Source of the DNA: Rhodoligotrophos appendicifer
GTDB lineage: Bacteria; Pseudomonadota; Alphaproteobacteria; Rhizobiales; Im1
DNA: 64,000 nucleotides
Assembly: GCF_007474605.1 (NCBI RefSeq)
Contig: NZ_VHKL01000003.1
Span: 465,293 to 529,292, forward strand
Reading direction: 5' to 3'
Below the pieces are notes generated by a model. That model was given only the letters and a program-made list of their open reading frames with translations, was not told where the DNA came from and searched no databases. How positions within the stretch are numbered: the first letter of the stretch is position 1; each line of letters begins with the position of its first letter. This document shows positions 37,383 through 46,511 of the stretch, piece after piece. Both the position numbers and the translations under genes were made by a program.

Positions 37383-38162
37383 GTGCAGATGGGTTTGGAG
37401 GGCAAGATCGCCCTGATCACCGGCGGCGCCCGCGGCATCGGCTTTGCCGCCGCGCAGATCCTGGCCGCCGAAGGGGTGAAGCTCGCTTTGGTCGACATTA
37501 ATGGTGACGCCGCCGCGGCCGCCGCGCAATCCCTGACCGGCACCGAGGCGATCGGCATCCGGGCCGACATCTCGAGCGAGGCCGACGTCGCCGCCATGGT
37601 CGCCGCCGCCACCGAGAGGTTCGGCCGCATCGACATCTTCGTCAACAGCGCCGCCGTCCTCGACGATAAGCTGTTCCTCGACTCAGGACCCGCCGATTGG
37701 AGCCGCATGCTGAATGTCTGCCTGCTCGGCCCCATGCTCTGCCTGCGCCACATCCTCCCCGGCATGGTCGAGCGCGGTCATGGCCGGGTCATCTGCCTGG
37801 CCTCCGACTCCGCCCGTGTGGGCCAGGCGCGTCTCTCTTACTACGCCGCCGCCAAGGCCGGCGTGATCGCTTTGGTGAAGTCCGTGGCCCAGGAGGTCGG
37901 CAAGGGCGGCGTCACCCTCAACGTCGTCTCCCCCGGCGCCACCAACACGCCCTTGCGCATCGAGCGCGAGGACGGACTGCGCGCGCAGATGGGCGAGGAG
38001 AAATATGCCCGCCGCGTGAACAGCGTCCTGAAGATGTATCCCGCCGGACGCATCGGCGAGCCTGACGACATCGGCTCCGCCATCGTCTTCCTCGCCAGCG
38101 ACCGTGCATCGTGGATCACCGGACAGGTGCTCAGCGTCAACGGCGGCTTCGTGATGCCCTGA
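37383..38162 (+). CDS. SDR dehydrogenase, BadH-like (2-hydroxycycloalkanecarboxyl-CoA type)
   Basis: 259 residues from GTG 37383 (AGAGGAG about 8 nt upstream); an ATG two codons later is an alternative. TGGARGIG binds NAD(P), the catalytic segment is SDSARVGQARLSYYAAAK, and LPGMVERGHGRV plus WITGQVLSVNGGF are strikingly like BadH of Rhodopseudomonas benzoate/cyclohexanecarboxylate degradation. In that pathway BadH makes the cyclic beta-keto-CoA that BadI opens, and here the two types are adjacent in the order BadI-BadH. Generic FabG-like activity remains possible. Confidence 0.88.
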   Translation: MQMGLEGKIALITGGARGIGFAAAQILAAEGVKLALVDINGDAAAAAAQSLTGTEAIGIRADISSEADVAAMVAAATERFGRIDIFVNSAAVLDDKLFLDSGPADWSRMLNVCLLGPMLCLRHILPGMVERGHGRVICLASDSARVGQARLSYYAAAKAGVIALVKSVAQEVGKGGVTLNVVSPGATNTPLRIEREDGLRAQMGEEKYARRVNSVLKMYPAGRIGEPDDIGSAIVFLASDRASWITGQVLSVNGGFVMP

Positions 38163-38173
38163 AGGATCACCCC

Positions 38174-39328
38174 ATGGATTTCTCCCTTACCGAAGAACAG
38201 ACGATCCTCCAGGACTCGGCCCGCCGCATGGTCGAGCAGGAGATCATGCCGATCCTGAAGGCCAATGATCCCGACCGGCCGCTTCCCAAATCCGCCATGC
38301 TCCAGGTCTATGCCGTCTTTGCCCGCGAGGGCCTGACCGCTCCCCGCCTGCCCCAGGAGGATGGTGGCAGCGGCATGAAGATGCTCGATTACGGCCTCGT
38401 CTTCGAGCAGCTGCCTCCTGCCATGGCGATTTCGCTTCTGTCGCATGAATGCACCATCGCCCGCATCCATGCCGACAGCAGCGAGGCCCAGAAGGCGAAA
38501 TTCCTCCCCGACCTGCTCGCCGGCCGCAAGATCTGCTGCACCGGCACCACCGAGCCCGACACCGGCTCGGATCCGCGCGGCGTGCGCGCCCGCGTCGTCG
38601 AAAAAGACGATGCCCTCGTCATCAATGGCCGCAAGATGTGGATCACCAACGGCACGGCGAGCGACATCATGATCGCCACCTGTTCCGCCGGCGAGGGCCC
38701 CAAGGGCAACATCATGCGCCGCGTCGTGGTCGAGCGTGACGTCTCGCCTTACGAGGCGCTCGAGATTTCCTCCCTCGGATTGCGCCAGGGCCATCTCTCC
38801 GAGATCCTGTTCAACGACTGCCGCGTGCCCAAGGAGAACGCCCTGGGCCAAGGCGGCGACGCAGCCCGCATCCTGACCCTCACCTGGAACGGCAACCGCC
38901 CTCTCGTCGGCCTCGCCGCCGTCCATCTCGGCCAGAAGTCCCTGGACGCGGCGATCGAATATTCCAAAGTCCGCAAGCAGTTCGGCGGCTATATCGGGGC
39001 CAAGCAGCTGATCCAGGAGCGGATCGCCGACATTGCGGCCGACGTCATGGCAAGCCGCCTGCTCTGCTATCACGCCCTCGACACCATCGACAAAGGCGGC
39101 CGCGCCAACGGCACCTCCGCCATGGCCAAGCGCTTCGCGACCACCGCCTGCGAACGTGCCGTATCCCTCGCCATGCATGTCCACGGCGCCATGGGCATCA
39201 GCCGCGAAGCCGGCCTCGAGCAGCTCTATCGCGACGTCCGCATGCTCCCCATCCCCGATGGCACCAACGAGGTTCTGACCCTGATCACCGGCCGCGACCT
39301 GATCGGCCTGGACGCGATCCGGGCCTGA
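38174..39328 (+). CDS. Acyl-CoA dehydrogenase
   Basis: 384 residues starting MDFSLTEEQTILQDSARRM at ATG 38174, 11 nt after the SDR. TGTTEPDTGSDPRG is a somewhat unusual form of the flavin-loop motif, and the C-terminal LPIPDGTNEVL carries Asp where medium-chain enzymes have the base Glu. With BadH/BadI-like neighbours it could be the cycloalkanecarboxyl-CoA dehydrogenase (AliB-like role). It is followed by a 143-nt gap before the IclR gene, so a second promoter may lie there. Confidence 0.91.
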   Translation: MDFSLTEEQTILQDSARRMVEQEIMPILKANDPDRPLPKSAMLQVYAVFAREGLTAPRLPQEDGGSGMKMLDYGLVFEQLPPAMAISLLSHECTIARIHADSSEAQKAKFLPDLLAGRKICCTGTTEPDTGSDPRGVRARVVEKDDALVINGRKMWITNGTASDIMIATCSAGEGPKGNIMRRVVVERDVSPYEALEISSLGLRQGHLSEILFNDCRVPKENALGQGGDAARILTLTWNGNRPLVGLAAVHLGQKSLDAAIEYSKVRKQFGGYIGAKQLIQERIADIAADVMASRLLCYHALDTIDKGGRANGTSAMAKRFATTACERAVSLAMHVHGAMGISREAGLEQLYRDVRMLPIPDGTNEVLTLITGRDLIGLDAIRA

Positions 39329-39471
39329 GGCCGCGCCATGACCCAGAGCTCCTCCGCCCTCCTTGTCCCCGCCAAGAGTCTCAGGTGCATTTTGCTGCGC
39401 CCTGTGCTGTATCCCCGGACGGTGGCCGCCCGTGGGGATGCGGCCGCGTCCATGACCGGGAGGGGATGACG

Positions 39472-40227
39472 ATGATCCGTGCAGTGAGCAGGGCTCTGGC
39501 GATTTTCGATGCCTTTGACGACCAGCACCTTGCCTTGACGCTGCAGGAAATCGGCGAGCGCATCGCCATGCCGAAGGCCACCACCTTCCGCCTCGTGAAC
39601 AGTCTTGAGCGGGGGGGCTTTCTCGTCCGCCTCGACAATCAGCAATATTGCCTGTCGCTGAAGCTCGTCCGCCTCGCCGGCCTGGTGAAGAGCACCATCG
39701 GCATTCGCGAGGTAAGCCGCCCGGTCATGCTGGCCGTCTCCAAGCAGACCGGCGAGACCGTCACCGTGAACGCTTTGTCCGGCCACCAGCGCGTCTGCAT
39801 CGACGTCATCGACACGCCCTCGCCTCTGATGACCATCGTCCGCCCCGGCGAACACCTGCTCCTTCTCCACGGCGCCACCGGCAAGGCCCTCCTCGCCCAT
39901 CGCACCCCCGATGAGCTCGACGCCATCATCGCAGCCTCGCCCGGCGGCGAACGCATCGATCGGGTGGCTCTGGAGGCCGAGCTCCAGCAGATCCGCGAAC
40001 GCGGCTATTCCCTCACCAGCGGCCAGCGGGTCCAGGGCATCACCGCCATTGGCGTGCCCCTGCGCGATATGCGCGAGGAGGTGCACCATTCGCTGGCCCT
40101 GACCGGCCCCAGCATCCGCATGGATCCGCGCATCGAGGAGTTCTCCGCGATCATGGTGGCCGCCGGCGCCGAGATCTCGAGCCATCTCGGCTCCATCCTC
40201 TCCTCCAGAGCGATCCCGCATGACTGA
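39472..40227 (+). CDS. IclR-family transcriptional regulator
   Basis: 251 residues. An N-terminal winged helix-turn-helix (ALTLQEIGERIAMPKATTFR) is followed by the IclR effector domain (GITAIGVPLRDMREEVHHSL). ATG 39472 has GGGAGGGG at good spacing; an ATG 6 nt upstream is too close to that site. IclR proteins often control aromatic and acyl-CoA degradation and sense pathway acids. Its stop overlaps the following CoA transferase by 8 nt, tying its expression to the pathway genes. Binding to 36451-36465 is a guess. Confidence 0.91.
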   Translation: MIRAVSRALAIFDAFDDQHLALTLQEIGERIAMPKATTFRLVNSLERGGFLVRLDNQQYCLSLKLVRLAGLVKSTIGIREVSRPVMLAVSKQTGETVTVNALSGHQRVCIDVIDTPSPLMTIVRPGEHLLLLHGATGKALLAHRTPDELDAIIAASPGGERIDRVALEAELQQIRERGYSLTSGQRVQGITAIGVPLRDMREEVHHSLALTGPSIRMDPRIEEFSAIMVAAGAEISSHLGSILSSRAIPHD

Positions 40228-41371
40228 ACCCGGCGCCCTCGCGGACTTTGACATCCTCGAAACCGGCACGGTCACGGCCTATGCCGGCAAGCTCTTCGCC
40301 GATCACGGCGCCAAGGTCACCCTGGTCGAGCCGCCCTCCGGCTCCCCCTTGCGCCAGCACCCGCCCTTCCTCGCCGGCCGCACCGGCCCCGATCGCAGCC
40401 TCCACTTCCACTATATGAGTGCGGGCAAGCACAGCCTCCTCGCCGATCTCGACACCGAACAAGGCTGCCAGCTGTTCCGCGACCGCCTCGGCCGCTGCGA
40501 CATCATCCTCGACGACCGCCCGCAATCCTGGTGGCGCGAGCTCGGTCTCGGCTTCGAAGCCCTCTCCGCCGAACACCCGCGCCTCGTCTGGTGCGCCGTG
40601 ACCCCCTATGGCCAGTCTGGGCCGTATGCCGACTATGCCGGCACCGATCTCACCGCCATGGCCATGGGCGGCATGGCCTGGCTCGCGGGCTATGCCGACG
40701 GCCCCACGGTCTCGCGCGGCGAGATCGCCCTGCGCAGCGCTGCTCTCTATGCCGCCGTCACGGCCCTCGTGGTCGCCCTCGGCCGCGGCCCGCAAGCCGG
40801 AGGCCGCTTCGTCGACATCTCCATCCAGGAAGTGGTGGCCCTGGGCACCGAGACGGCGCCGCAATTCTACGACCTCCACGGCGTTATCCGGCGCCGCAAT
40901 GCCGATCCCCAGCGCCAGGCCGGCATCGGCGTCTATCCCTGTGCCGACGGCTTCGTCATGGTCTATGCCGCCGAGGCCGGCGTCGGCACCGGCTGGACCC
41001 GCCTGGTCGAATGGATGGTCGAATCGGGCATCGCTGCGGCTCGCCCCATGCTCTCCGCCGAATGGGCGACCAACGCCTTCAAGCAGACCGCAGCGGCCAA
41101 GCGCGAATTCGCCGCAGCCTTCCAGTCCTTCGCCGGCCACCGCTGCAAGCAGGATCTCTTCGTCGAAGGCCAGCGCCGCCGCATCGCCATCGCTCCCGTC
41201 AACGGGCCAGCCGAGGTCTTGGCCGACCCGCATCTGCGCGAGACCGGCTATTTCCGTAACCTCGACATCGGCACGGGCAGCCCCGTCCCCTGCCCCGGCG
41301 CCCCCTTTCTCCTCTCGCGCACCCCGGGCCGCAGCACCGGTCGCGCCCCCGCCCTCGGAGAGCAGGGATGA
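40220..41371 (+). CDS. Class III CoA transferase-like subunit without clear catalytic Asp
   Basis: 383 residues, family CaiB/BaiF by the Rossmann-like N-terminus (ILETGTVTAYAGKLFADHGA), KHSLLADLDTEQG and RFVDISIQEVV. Where relatives have the catalytic Asp around residue 168 this protein reads SRGEIALRSAALY: Glu168 is close, and no Asp is nearby. The next gene encodes a second CoA transferase with the Asp intact, so this is probably the non-acylated partner of a heteromer, as in benzylsuccinate CoA transferase BbsE/BbsF. The two genes overlap by 4 nt. Confidence 0.86.
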   Translation: MTEPGALADFDILETGTVTAYAGKLFADHGAKVTLVEPPSGSPLRQHPPFLAGRTGPDRSLHFHYMSAGKHSLLADLDTEQGCQLFRDRLGRCDIILDDRPQSWWRELGLGFEALSAEHPRLVWCAVTPYGQSGPYADYAGTDLTAMAMGGMAWLAGYADGPTVSRGEIALRSAALYAAVTALVVALGRGPQAGGRFVDISIQEVVALGTETAPQFYDLHGVIRRRNADPQRQAGIGVYPCADGFVMVYAAEAGVGTGWTRLVEWMVESGIAAARPMLSAEWATNAFKQTAAAKREFAAAFQSFAGHRCKQDLFVEGQRRRIAIAPVNGPAEVLADPHLRETGYFRNLDIGTGSPVPCPGAPFLLSRTPGRSTGRAPALGEQG

Positions 41372-42582
41372 ACCGCCCCCCCTTGGCCGACATCCGCATC
41401 CTCGACTTCTCCTGGGTCGGCGCCGGGCCCTTCACCACGAAGATCTTGAGCGATTTCGGCGCCGAGGTGGTGAAGATCGAATCCCACCGGCGCCCCGATC
41501 AGCTTCGCAAGGCTGAACCTCTCACGGGCCAGCGCACCCTCGAGGAAAGCGGCTACTTCGCCAATCGCAACGTCAACAAGAAGAGCATCGCCATCGACCT
41601 CAAGCATCCCGAGGCCGGTCCCGTGGTGCTGGCGCTTGCGGCCCGCAGCGACGTCGTGATCAACTCCTTCTCCCCCGGCGTCATGGAGCGGTTCGGTCTC
41701 GGCTATGAGGAGATCCGCGCGGTCCGCGACGACGTCATCTATGTCAGCATGCCCTTCGGCGGAGACAGTGGCCCCTATCGCGACTTCCTGGGCTACGGCA
41801 TGAACATCGCAGCCCTGGTCGGGCTGCTCGCCCTCGGCGGCCTCCCGGGCCGTTGGCCGGTCGGCACCGGCACCAACTATCCCGACCATCTTCCGAACCC
41901 GCTCCATGCGGCCTTCGCCATCCTCACCGCCTTGGCCGAGCGCCGGCGCAGCGGCCGCGGCCAGATCATCACTCTGTCCCAGATCGACAGCACGCTCGCC
42001 ATGGTCCCCGACGACATTCTCGACTACGCCGCGAATAGCCGTCTGCCCGAGCCTGGCCACCTCGATGATCCCGAAGCCGGCCCTCACGGCCTGTATCCCT
42101 GCCAGGGCGAGGATCGCTGGTGCGCCATCTCGGTTCGGGGTGACGCGCAATTTGCTGCCCTCGCCTGCGCCATGGGTGAGCCTGCCCTCGCCTGCGACCC
42201 GCGCTTTGCCTCCCTCTCCGCCCGCCGCAGCCATCAGGCGGAGCTGGATGCGCGCGTCTCCGCCTGGACCGCCTTGCGCGAGCCGCGCGCGGTGATGGAG
42301 GAGCTGCAGTTCCTGGGCATCGCCGCCGGCATCGTCCAGACCCCGGACGATCTCCTCGTCCGCGACCCGCAGCTCGAGGCCCGCGGCTTCTGGCAATATC
42401 TCGACCACCCCGTCATGCAGCGCAGCGTCTATCACGGCGTCCCGGCCTGCATCTCGGGCCTCTCCAACCGCTATGCGACCCCGGCCCCCCTGCTGGGCCA
42501 GCACAATGCCGAGCTGCCTCACCTCACCGGCCTGTCGCCGGACGTGATCGCCGGTCTTACCGCCCGCGGGGTGTTCCAATGA
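41368..42582 (+). CDS. Class III CoA transferase (catalytic subunit of a pair)
   Basis: 404 residues. DIRILDFSWVGAGPFTTKI, SDFGAEVVKIE, NKKSIAIDLKHPEAG, and NYPDHLPNPLHAAFA with Asp173 at the expected catalytic position. The YPD-type loop is shared with the BbsF-like subgroup. It is coupled by ATGA to the Asp-lacking paralog before it and to the acyl-CoA dehydrogenase after it. A BbsEF-like enzyme would transfer CoA from succinyl-CoA to a bulky carboxylate. Confidence 0.9.
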   Translation: MNRPPLADIRILDFSWVGAGPFTTKILSDFGAEVVKIESHRRPDQLRKAEPLTGQRTLEESGYFANRNVNKKSIAIDLKHPEAGPVVLALAARSDVVINSFSPGVMERFGLGYEEIRAVRDDVIYVSMPFGGDSGPYRDFLGYGMNIAALVGLLALGGLPGRWPVGTGTNYPDHLPNPLHAAFAILTALAERRRSGRGQIITLSQIDSTLAMVPDDILDYAANSRLPEPGHLDDPEAGPHGLYPCQGEDRWCAISVRGDAQFAALACAMGEPALACDPRFASLSARRSHQAELDARVSAWTALREPRAVMEELQFLGIAAGIVQTPDDLLVRDPQLEARGFWQYLDHPVMQRSVYHGVPACISGLSNRYATPAPLLGQHNAELPHLTGLSPDVIAGLTARGVFQ

Positions 42583-43778
42583 GCGAGGCCATGAATTTCG
42601 ATCTTCCGCCCGAGATCGCCATGATCCGCGACACCGTCCACCGTTTCGCCGTGGAGACGCTCCGTCCCCACGAGCCTCTTGTTCTGCGCCGCGAGGCCGA
42701 GCGGGGCTTCACAGACACGCCGCTGCTTCCCCCCGAGATCGAGGCGGAGCTTCACGTCAAGGCGCGCGACATCGGCCTCTACGGCATCGACGTGCCCGAG
42801 GAATTCGGCGGCCAGGATCTCGGCGCCCTCACCAAATGCGTGGTCATCGAGCAACTGAAGCACTCCATCGTCCCCTTTGTCGCCCCGCCCGACAGCCCGA
42901 ACCTGCATCTCCTGCAGTCGCTCTGTCGCGGCGATCAGGTGGAGCGCTATTTCCTGCCCTATGCGCGCGGCGAGAAGCGCGCGAGCCTCGCCCTCACCGA
43001 GCCTGCGGCCGGGTCGGATGCGGGCGCCATCCGCACCAGCGCCGAGCGCCGCAACGGCCGTTGGATCCTCAACGGCACGAAATCCTTCATCAGCCACGCC
43101 CGCGCCGCAGACTTCCTCATCGTCATCGCGGTCACCGACCCGGCCAAGCGCAATCACGGCGGCATGACCGCCTTCCTCGTCGACAAGGATGCGCCCGGCC
43201 TCTCCATTCCCTCGATCTACCCCATGATCGGAGAATATTGCCCCTATGAGGTCGTCCTCGACAATGTCGAGCTCGGCGACGAACACGTCCTCGGCGAGGT
43301 CGGCGACGCCTTTGGTCCTCTCCAGCGCCGGCTCGGCCTCCGCCGCATGGAGATTGCGGCCCGCTGTCTCGGATTTGCGGCGCGCTGCATCGAGATGATG
43401 ATCGAGCAGGCCAACAGCCGCTCGACCTTCGGCCGGCTGCTGGCCGATCGCCAGACCATCCAATGGTGGATCGCCGACAGCTGGCAGGAGCTGGAGATGG
43501 CCCGCCTCCTCACCTATCGGCTCGCCACCCGCCTCGACCGCGGCGATGGCGACCTGCGCACGGAGGCCTCCATGGTCAAGATCCAGGGCACCGAGATGAT
43601 CACCCGGGTCATCGACCGCACCATCCAGGCCTTTGGCGGCATGGGGGTCAGCAAGGAACTGCCGCTCGAATATATCTATCGGGTCGTCCGGGTCTATCGC
43701 ATCGTCGAGGGTCCCAGCGAGATCCATCGTTGGGTCATCGCCCGTGACCTCCTCAAACACGGGCAGCCCTCCTCATGA
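42579..43778 (+). CDS. Acyl-CoA dehydrogenase
   Basis: 399 residues. LALTEPAAGSDAGAIRT in the middle domain; the C-terminal loop RIVEGPSEIHRWVIARDL contains a Glu at the base position and the GPSEIH pattern of ACAD10/11-like and FadE proteins that accept large substrates. Coupled by ATGA on both sides. Likely desaturates the thioester formed by the preceding CoA-transferase pair, ahead of the hydratase that follows. Confidence 0.92.
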   Translation: MSEAMNFDLPPEIAMIRDTVHRFAVETLRPHEPLVLRREAERGFTDTPLLPPEIEAELHVKARDIGLYGIDVPEEFGGQDLGALTKCVVIEQLKHSIVPFVAPPDSPNLHLLQSLCRGDQVERYFLPYARGEKRASLALTEPAAGSDAGAIRTSAERRNGRWILNGTKSFISHARAADFLIVIAVTDPAKRNHGGMTAFLVDKDAPGLSIPSIYPMIGEYCPYEVVLDNVELGDEHVLGEVGDAFGPLQRRLGLRRMEIAARCLGFAARCIEMMIEQANSRSTFGRLLADRQTIQWWIADSWQELEMARLLTYRLATRLDRGDGDLRTEASMVKIQGTEMITRVIDRTIQAFGGMGVSKELPLEYIYRVVRVYRIVEGPSEIHRWVIARDLLKHGQPSS

Positions 43779-44548
43779 CCATCGACATCGCCCATGAGGG
43801 GCGCATCACCCTCATCACCATCAACCGCCCCGAGGCCCGCAACGCTCTCGATCCCGCCAGTGCTGCCGCCCTCCATGACGCGCTCGCAGCCTTCGAGGCC
43901 GATGCCGACAGCCGCGTCGCCATTGTCACCGGGGCCGGCGACCGGTCCTTCTGCGCCGGCGCCGACCTTCGCGGCGTTCTCGACCCCGACATCACCCTTG
44001 CCCAGCGCGCCGTGGGGGGATCGGATGCAAGCCTCGTCCGCGACCCCGGCCTCACCAAGCCGGTGATCGCCGCCGTCAACGGCTATTCCCTGGGCGGCGG
44101 CTTCGAGCTCGCTCTCATCTGCGACATCCGCATCGCCTCCACCACGGCGAGCTTCGGCCTCACCGAGGTCGCGGTCGGCAGCATGCCCGGCAGCGGCGGC
44201 ACCCAGCGCCTGCCGCGCCTTATCGGCCCCGGCATCGCCGCCCATCTCGCCCTCACCGGCGAGCGCATCGATGCCGCCGAAGCCTTTCGCATCGGCCTCG
44301 TCACGCGGGTGACCGAGCCCGACGCCCTCATGGCCGAGGCCCGCGCCATTGCCGCCCGCATCGAGGCCAATGCCCCCCTCTCCGTCCGTGCGGTGAAACA
44401 AGCTTTGCGCCAGGGCCAGGACATGCCCCTGTCCCAGGGCCTGATCTATGAGCGCAACCTCTTCAACCTGCTGCGCGAAAGCGAGGACCGCATCGAGGGG
44501 CGCCGCGCCTTCGCCGAAAAGCGCCAACCCGTCTTCAAAGGCCGCTGA
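43775..44548 (+). CDS. Enoyl-CoA hydratase
   Basis: 257-residue crotonase with both catalytic glutamates: GYSLGGGFELALICDI and FGLTEVAVGSMPGSGGTQRL, and the oxyanion motif SFCAGADL. Normal hydration of a 2-enoyl-CoA is expected, giving the 3-hydroxy-CoA that an Ltp2-type aldolase would cleave. It follows the acyl-CoA dehydrogenase by ATGA overlap and shares one base with the next gene (TGATG). Confidence 0.92.
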   Translation: MTIDIAHEGRITLITINRPEARNALDPASAAALHDALAAFEADADSRVAIVTGAGDRSFCAGADLRGVLDPDITLAQRAVGGSDASLVRDPGLTKPVIAAVNGYSLGGGFELALICDIRIASTTASFGLTEVAVGSMPGSGGTQRLPRLIGPGIAAHLALTGERIDAAEAFRIGLVTRVTEPDALMAEARAIAARIEANAPLSVRAVKQALRQGQDMPLSQGLIYERNLFNLLRESEDRIEGRRAFAEKRQPVFKGR

Positions 44549-45693
44549 TGAGCACTCTCACCGATAAGATCGCCATTGCCGGCGTGGGCGCCACGGCTCA
44601 GGGCAAGCTCCCCGGCCGCACGGCCCTGGACCTCGGCATCGAGGCCTTCACCCTCGCTCTCAACGATGCGGGCCTGGCCAAGCACGACATCGACGGCCTG
44701 CTCACCATGCCCGGCACCACCTCGCCTGAGGGCAGCCTCCATTATTTGCGCCTGGGCGAGGCCTTGGGTGTGAACCCGCGCTATACCGGCAGCCTCACCA
44801 TGGGCGGCGGCACCGCCGGCGCTTTGGTCCAGATGGCAGCCCTTGCCATTCATGCCGGGCTCGCCACCACAATCGCCTGCGTCTTCGGCGACACCGCCAA
44901 GACCGGCGGCGTCAAATTCGACCGCGCCAGCGGCGGCGAGGTCCCCTGGTCCCATTGGGGCATGATGGGGGCTGCCGCCAACAGCGCGATCGCTGCCGAC
45001 CGCCACATGCACGCCTATGGCACCACCAGCCGCCAGCTCGCCGAGGTGGCGGTCGCCTGCCGCCATCACGCCTCCCTCAATCCCGACGCCGTCATGCGCG
45101 AGCCCATTACCATCGAGGACCATCAAGCCTCCCGCTGGATCGTCCGGCCCTTGCGCCTGCTCGACTGCTGCCTCATCTCCGATGGCGGCGTCTGCATCAT
45201 CGTCACCTCGACCGAGCGCGCCCGCGACCTGCGCCAGCCCCCGGCCGTGATCGCCGGCTGCGGCCAGGCCTATACCGCCCAGACCCTGGAGGCCGAGCGC
45301 TGGTGGTATGTCCCGCATCAGCGCACGGCCCTGGAGGCCGCCTTCCGCATGGCCGGCGTCACGCCCGCCGACATCGACGTGGCCCAGCTCTACGACAATT
45401 TCACCATTTCCGTGATCCTCTGGCTCGAGCATGCGGGCTTCTGCGAGGAGGGCGAGGGCGGGGCCTTCGTCGAGGGCGGCCGCATCCGGCTCGGCGGCGC
45501 CCTTCCCGTCAATACCGCCGGCGGCAATCTGTCGGAGAGCTACATGGAAGGCTGGCTGCACGTCGTCGAAGGCGTGCGCCAGATCCGCGGCGCCGGAGGG
45601 GCGCGCCAGGTTGACGGGGCCCGCCACTGCCTGGTGACCGGCCGCGGCATGGCCCTCAACTGCGCCAATGCCATGATCCTGAGGCGTGAGTGA
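44548..45693 (+). CDS. Ltp2-like thiolase-fold retro-aldolase candidate
   Basis: 381 residues of the SCPx thiolase superfamily. The nucleophile region reads SLTMGGGTAGALVQMA, so there is no Cys, and the GHPxG His region reads NLSESYMEG with Tyr332. Tyr282 lies in QLYDNFTISV, exactly 50 residues earlier. Two tyrosines at this spacing are what I recall for Ltp2, the mycobacterial steroid side-chain aldolase that works with a DUF35 partner. The DUF35 gene follows by a 4-nt overlap. Predicted reaction: retro-aldol removal of a short acyl-CoA from a tertiary 3-hydroxyacyl-CoA. Not a normal thiolase. Confidence 0.87.
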   Translation: MSTLTDKIAIAGVGATAQGKLPGRTALDLGIEAFTLALNDAGLAKHDIDGLLTMPGTTSPEGSLHYLRLGEALGVNPRYTGSLTMGGGTAGALVQMAALAIHAGLATTIACVFGDTAKTGGVKFDRASGGEVPWSHWGMMGAAANSAIAADRHMHAYGTTSRQLAEVAVACRHHASLNPDAVMREPITIEDHQASRWIVRPLRLLDCCLISDGGVCIIVTSTERARDLRQPPAVIAGCGQAYTAQTLEAERWWYVPHQRTALEAAFRMAGVTPADIDVAQLYDNFTISVILWLEHAGFCEEGEGGAFVEGGRIRLGGALPVNTAGGNLSESYMEGWLHVVEGVRQIRGAGGARQVDGARHCLVTGRGMALNCANAMILRRE

Positions 45694-46139
45694 AAGCCAT
45701 GACCGATCCCCAACCCAAGCCTTTGCCTGTGCTGACCGACCTGAACCGCCCCTTCTGGGAAGGGGCGGCCGCAGGTCGCCTCATGCTCCAGAAATGCGGC
45801 CAATGCGGTCACATCCGCTTTCCCTTTGGCCCGGTCTGCACAATCTGCCTGTCCCCGGACACGCGCTGGGCGCAGCTCTCCGGCCGCGGCGAGGTCCTGT
45901 CCCACCTCGTCTTCCATCAGGTCTATCACAAGGCCTGGGCCGGCGACGTGCCCTACAGCGTTGTCATGGTCCAGCTCGACGAGGGACCGAGGCTCTTCTC
46001 CAACATCCTCGACCCGACCCGCAGCGACATCGAGACCGACCTGGTCGGCCGCCGCGTCGAGGCCGTCTTCGAGCCCCTCACCGACACCCTCGCCCGCCCC
46101 CTCTTCCGCGTGGTCGACCCCCCTCCTCCCAGATCCTGA
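45690..46139 (+). CDS. DUF35 OB-fold/zinc-ribbon partner of the Ltp2-like protein
   Basis: 149 residues from GTG 45690, which overlaps the thiolase-like stop (GTGA) and has GAGG just upstream; ATG 45699 is possible. Zinc ribbon Cys36, Cys39, Cys50, Cys53 (CGQC, CTIC), then an OB-fold with EGPRLFSNILD. It is required for activity in characterised Ltp2/DUF35 and archaeal thiolase/DUF35 complexes. It is the last gene of the rightward operon; a repeat cluster follows. Confidence 0.91.
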   Translation: MKAMTDPQPKPLPVLTDLNRPFWEGAAAGRLMLQKCGQCGHIRFPFGPVCTICLSPDTRWAQLSGRGEVLSHLVFHQVYHKAWAGDVPYSVVMVQLDEGPRLFSNILDPTRSDIETDLVGRRVEAVFEPLTDTLARPLFRVVDPPPPRS

Positions 46140-46511
46140 GGAGCCCCCACACCCGTCATCCCGTGCGCGCTGCAGCACGAAGTGATGCTGCGCAGACCCG
46201 GGACCGCCAAGAGCAAGAATCCCTCATCCGGAGAAGGCCGCCCGGGATCCCGGGTCAAGCCCGGGATGACAGCGAGATTATAAGAGCGCCACCCACCCCC
46301 GTCATCCCGGACGCGCTGCAGCGCGCAGCGGTGCCGCGCAGATCCGGGACCCCATGCGGCTCGCACAACACGTCATCCCGTGCGCGCTGCAGCACGAAGT
46401 GATGCTGCGCAGACCCGGGACCGCCAAGAGCAAGAATCCCTCATCCGGAGAAGGCCGCCCGGGATCCCGGCTCAAGCCCGGGATGACAGCCAGAGGAGGC
46501 CCCGCAGCCCC
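46140..46511. repeat. Cluster of GTCATCCCG fold-back repeats with a 120-bp direct duplication
   Basis: No gene here. 46154-46273 and 46371-46490 are 120-bp direct copies, identical over the first 100 bp and with one mismatch overall. Each begins GTCATCCCG and ends CCCGGGATGAC, forming terminal inverted repeats, with CCCGGGTCAAGCCCGGG near the end. A third, diverged partial copy lies between them at 46299-46345. The convergent genes on both sides may use these structures as transcription terminators. Confidence 0.85.
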
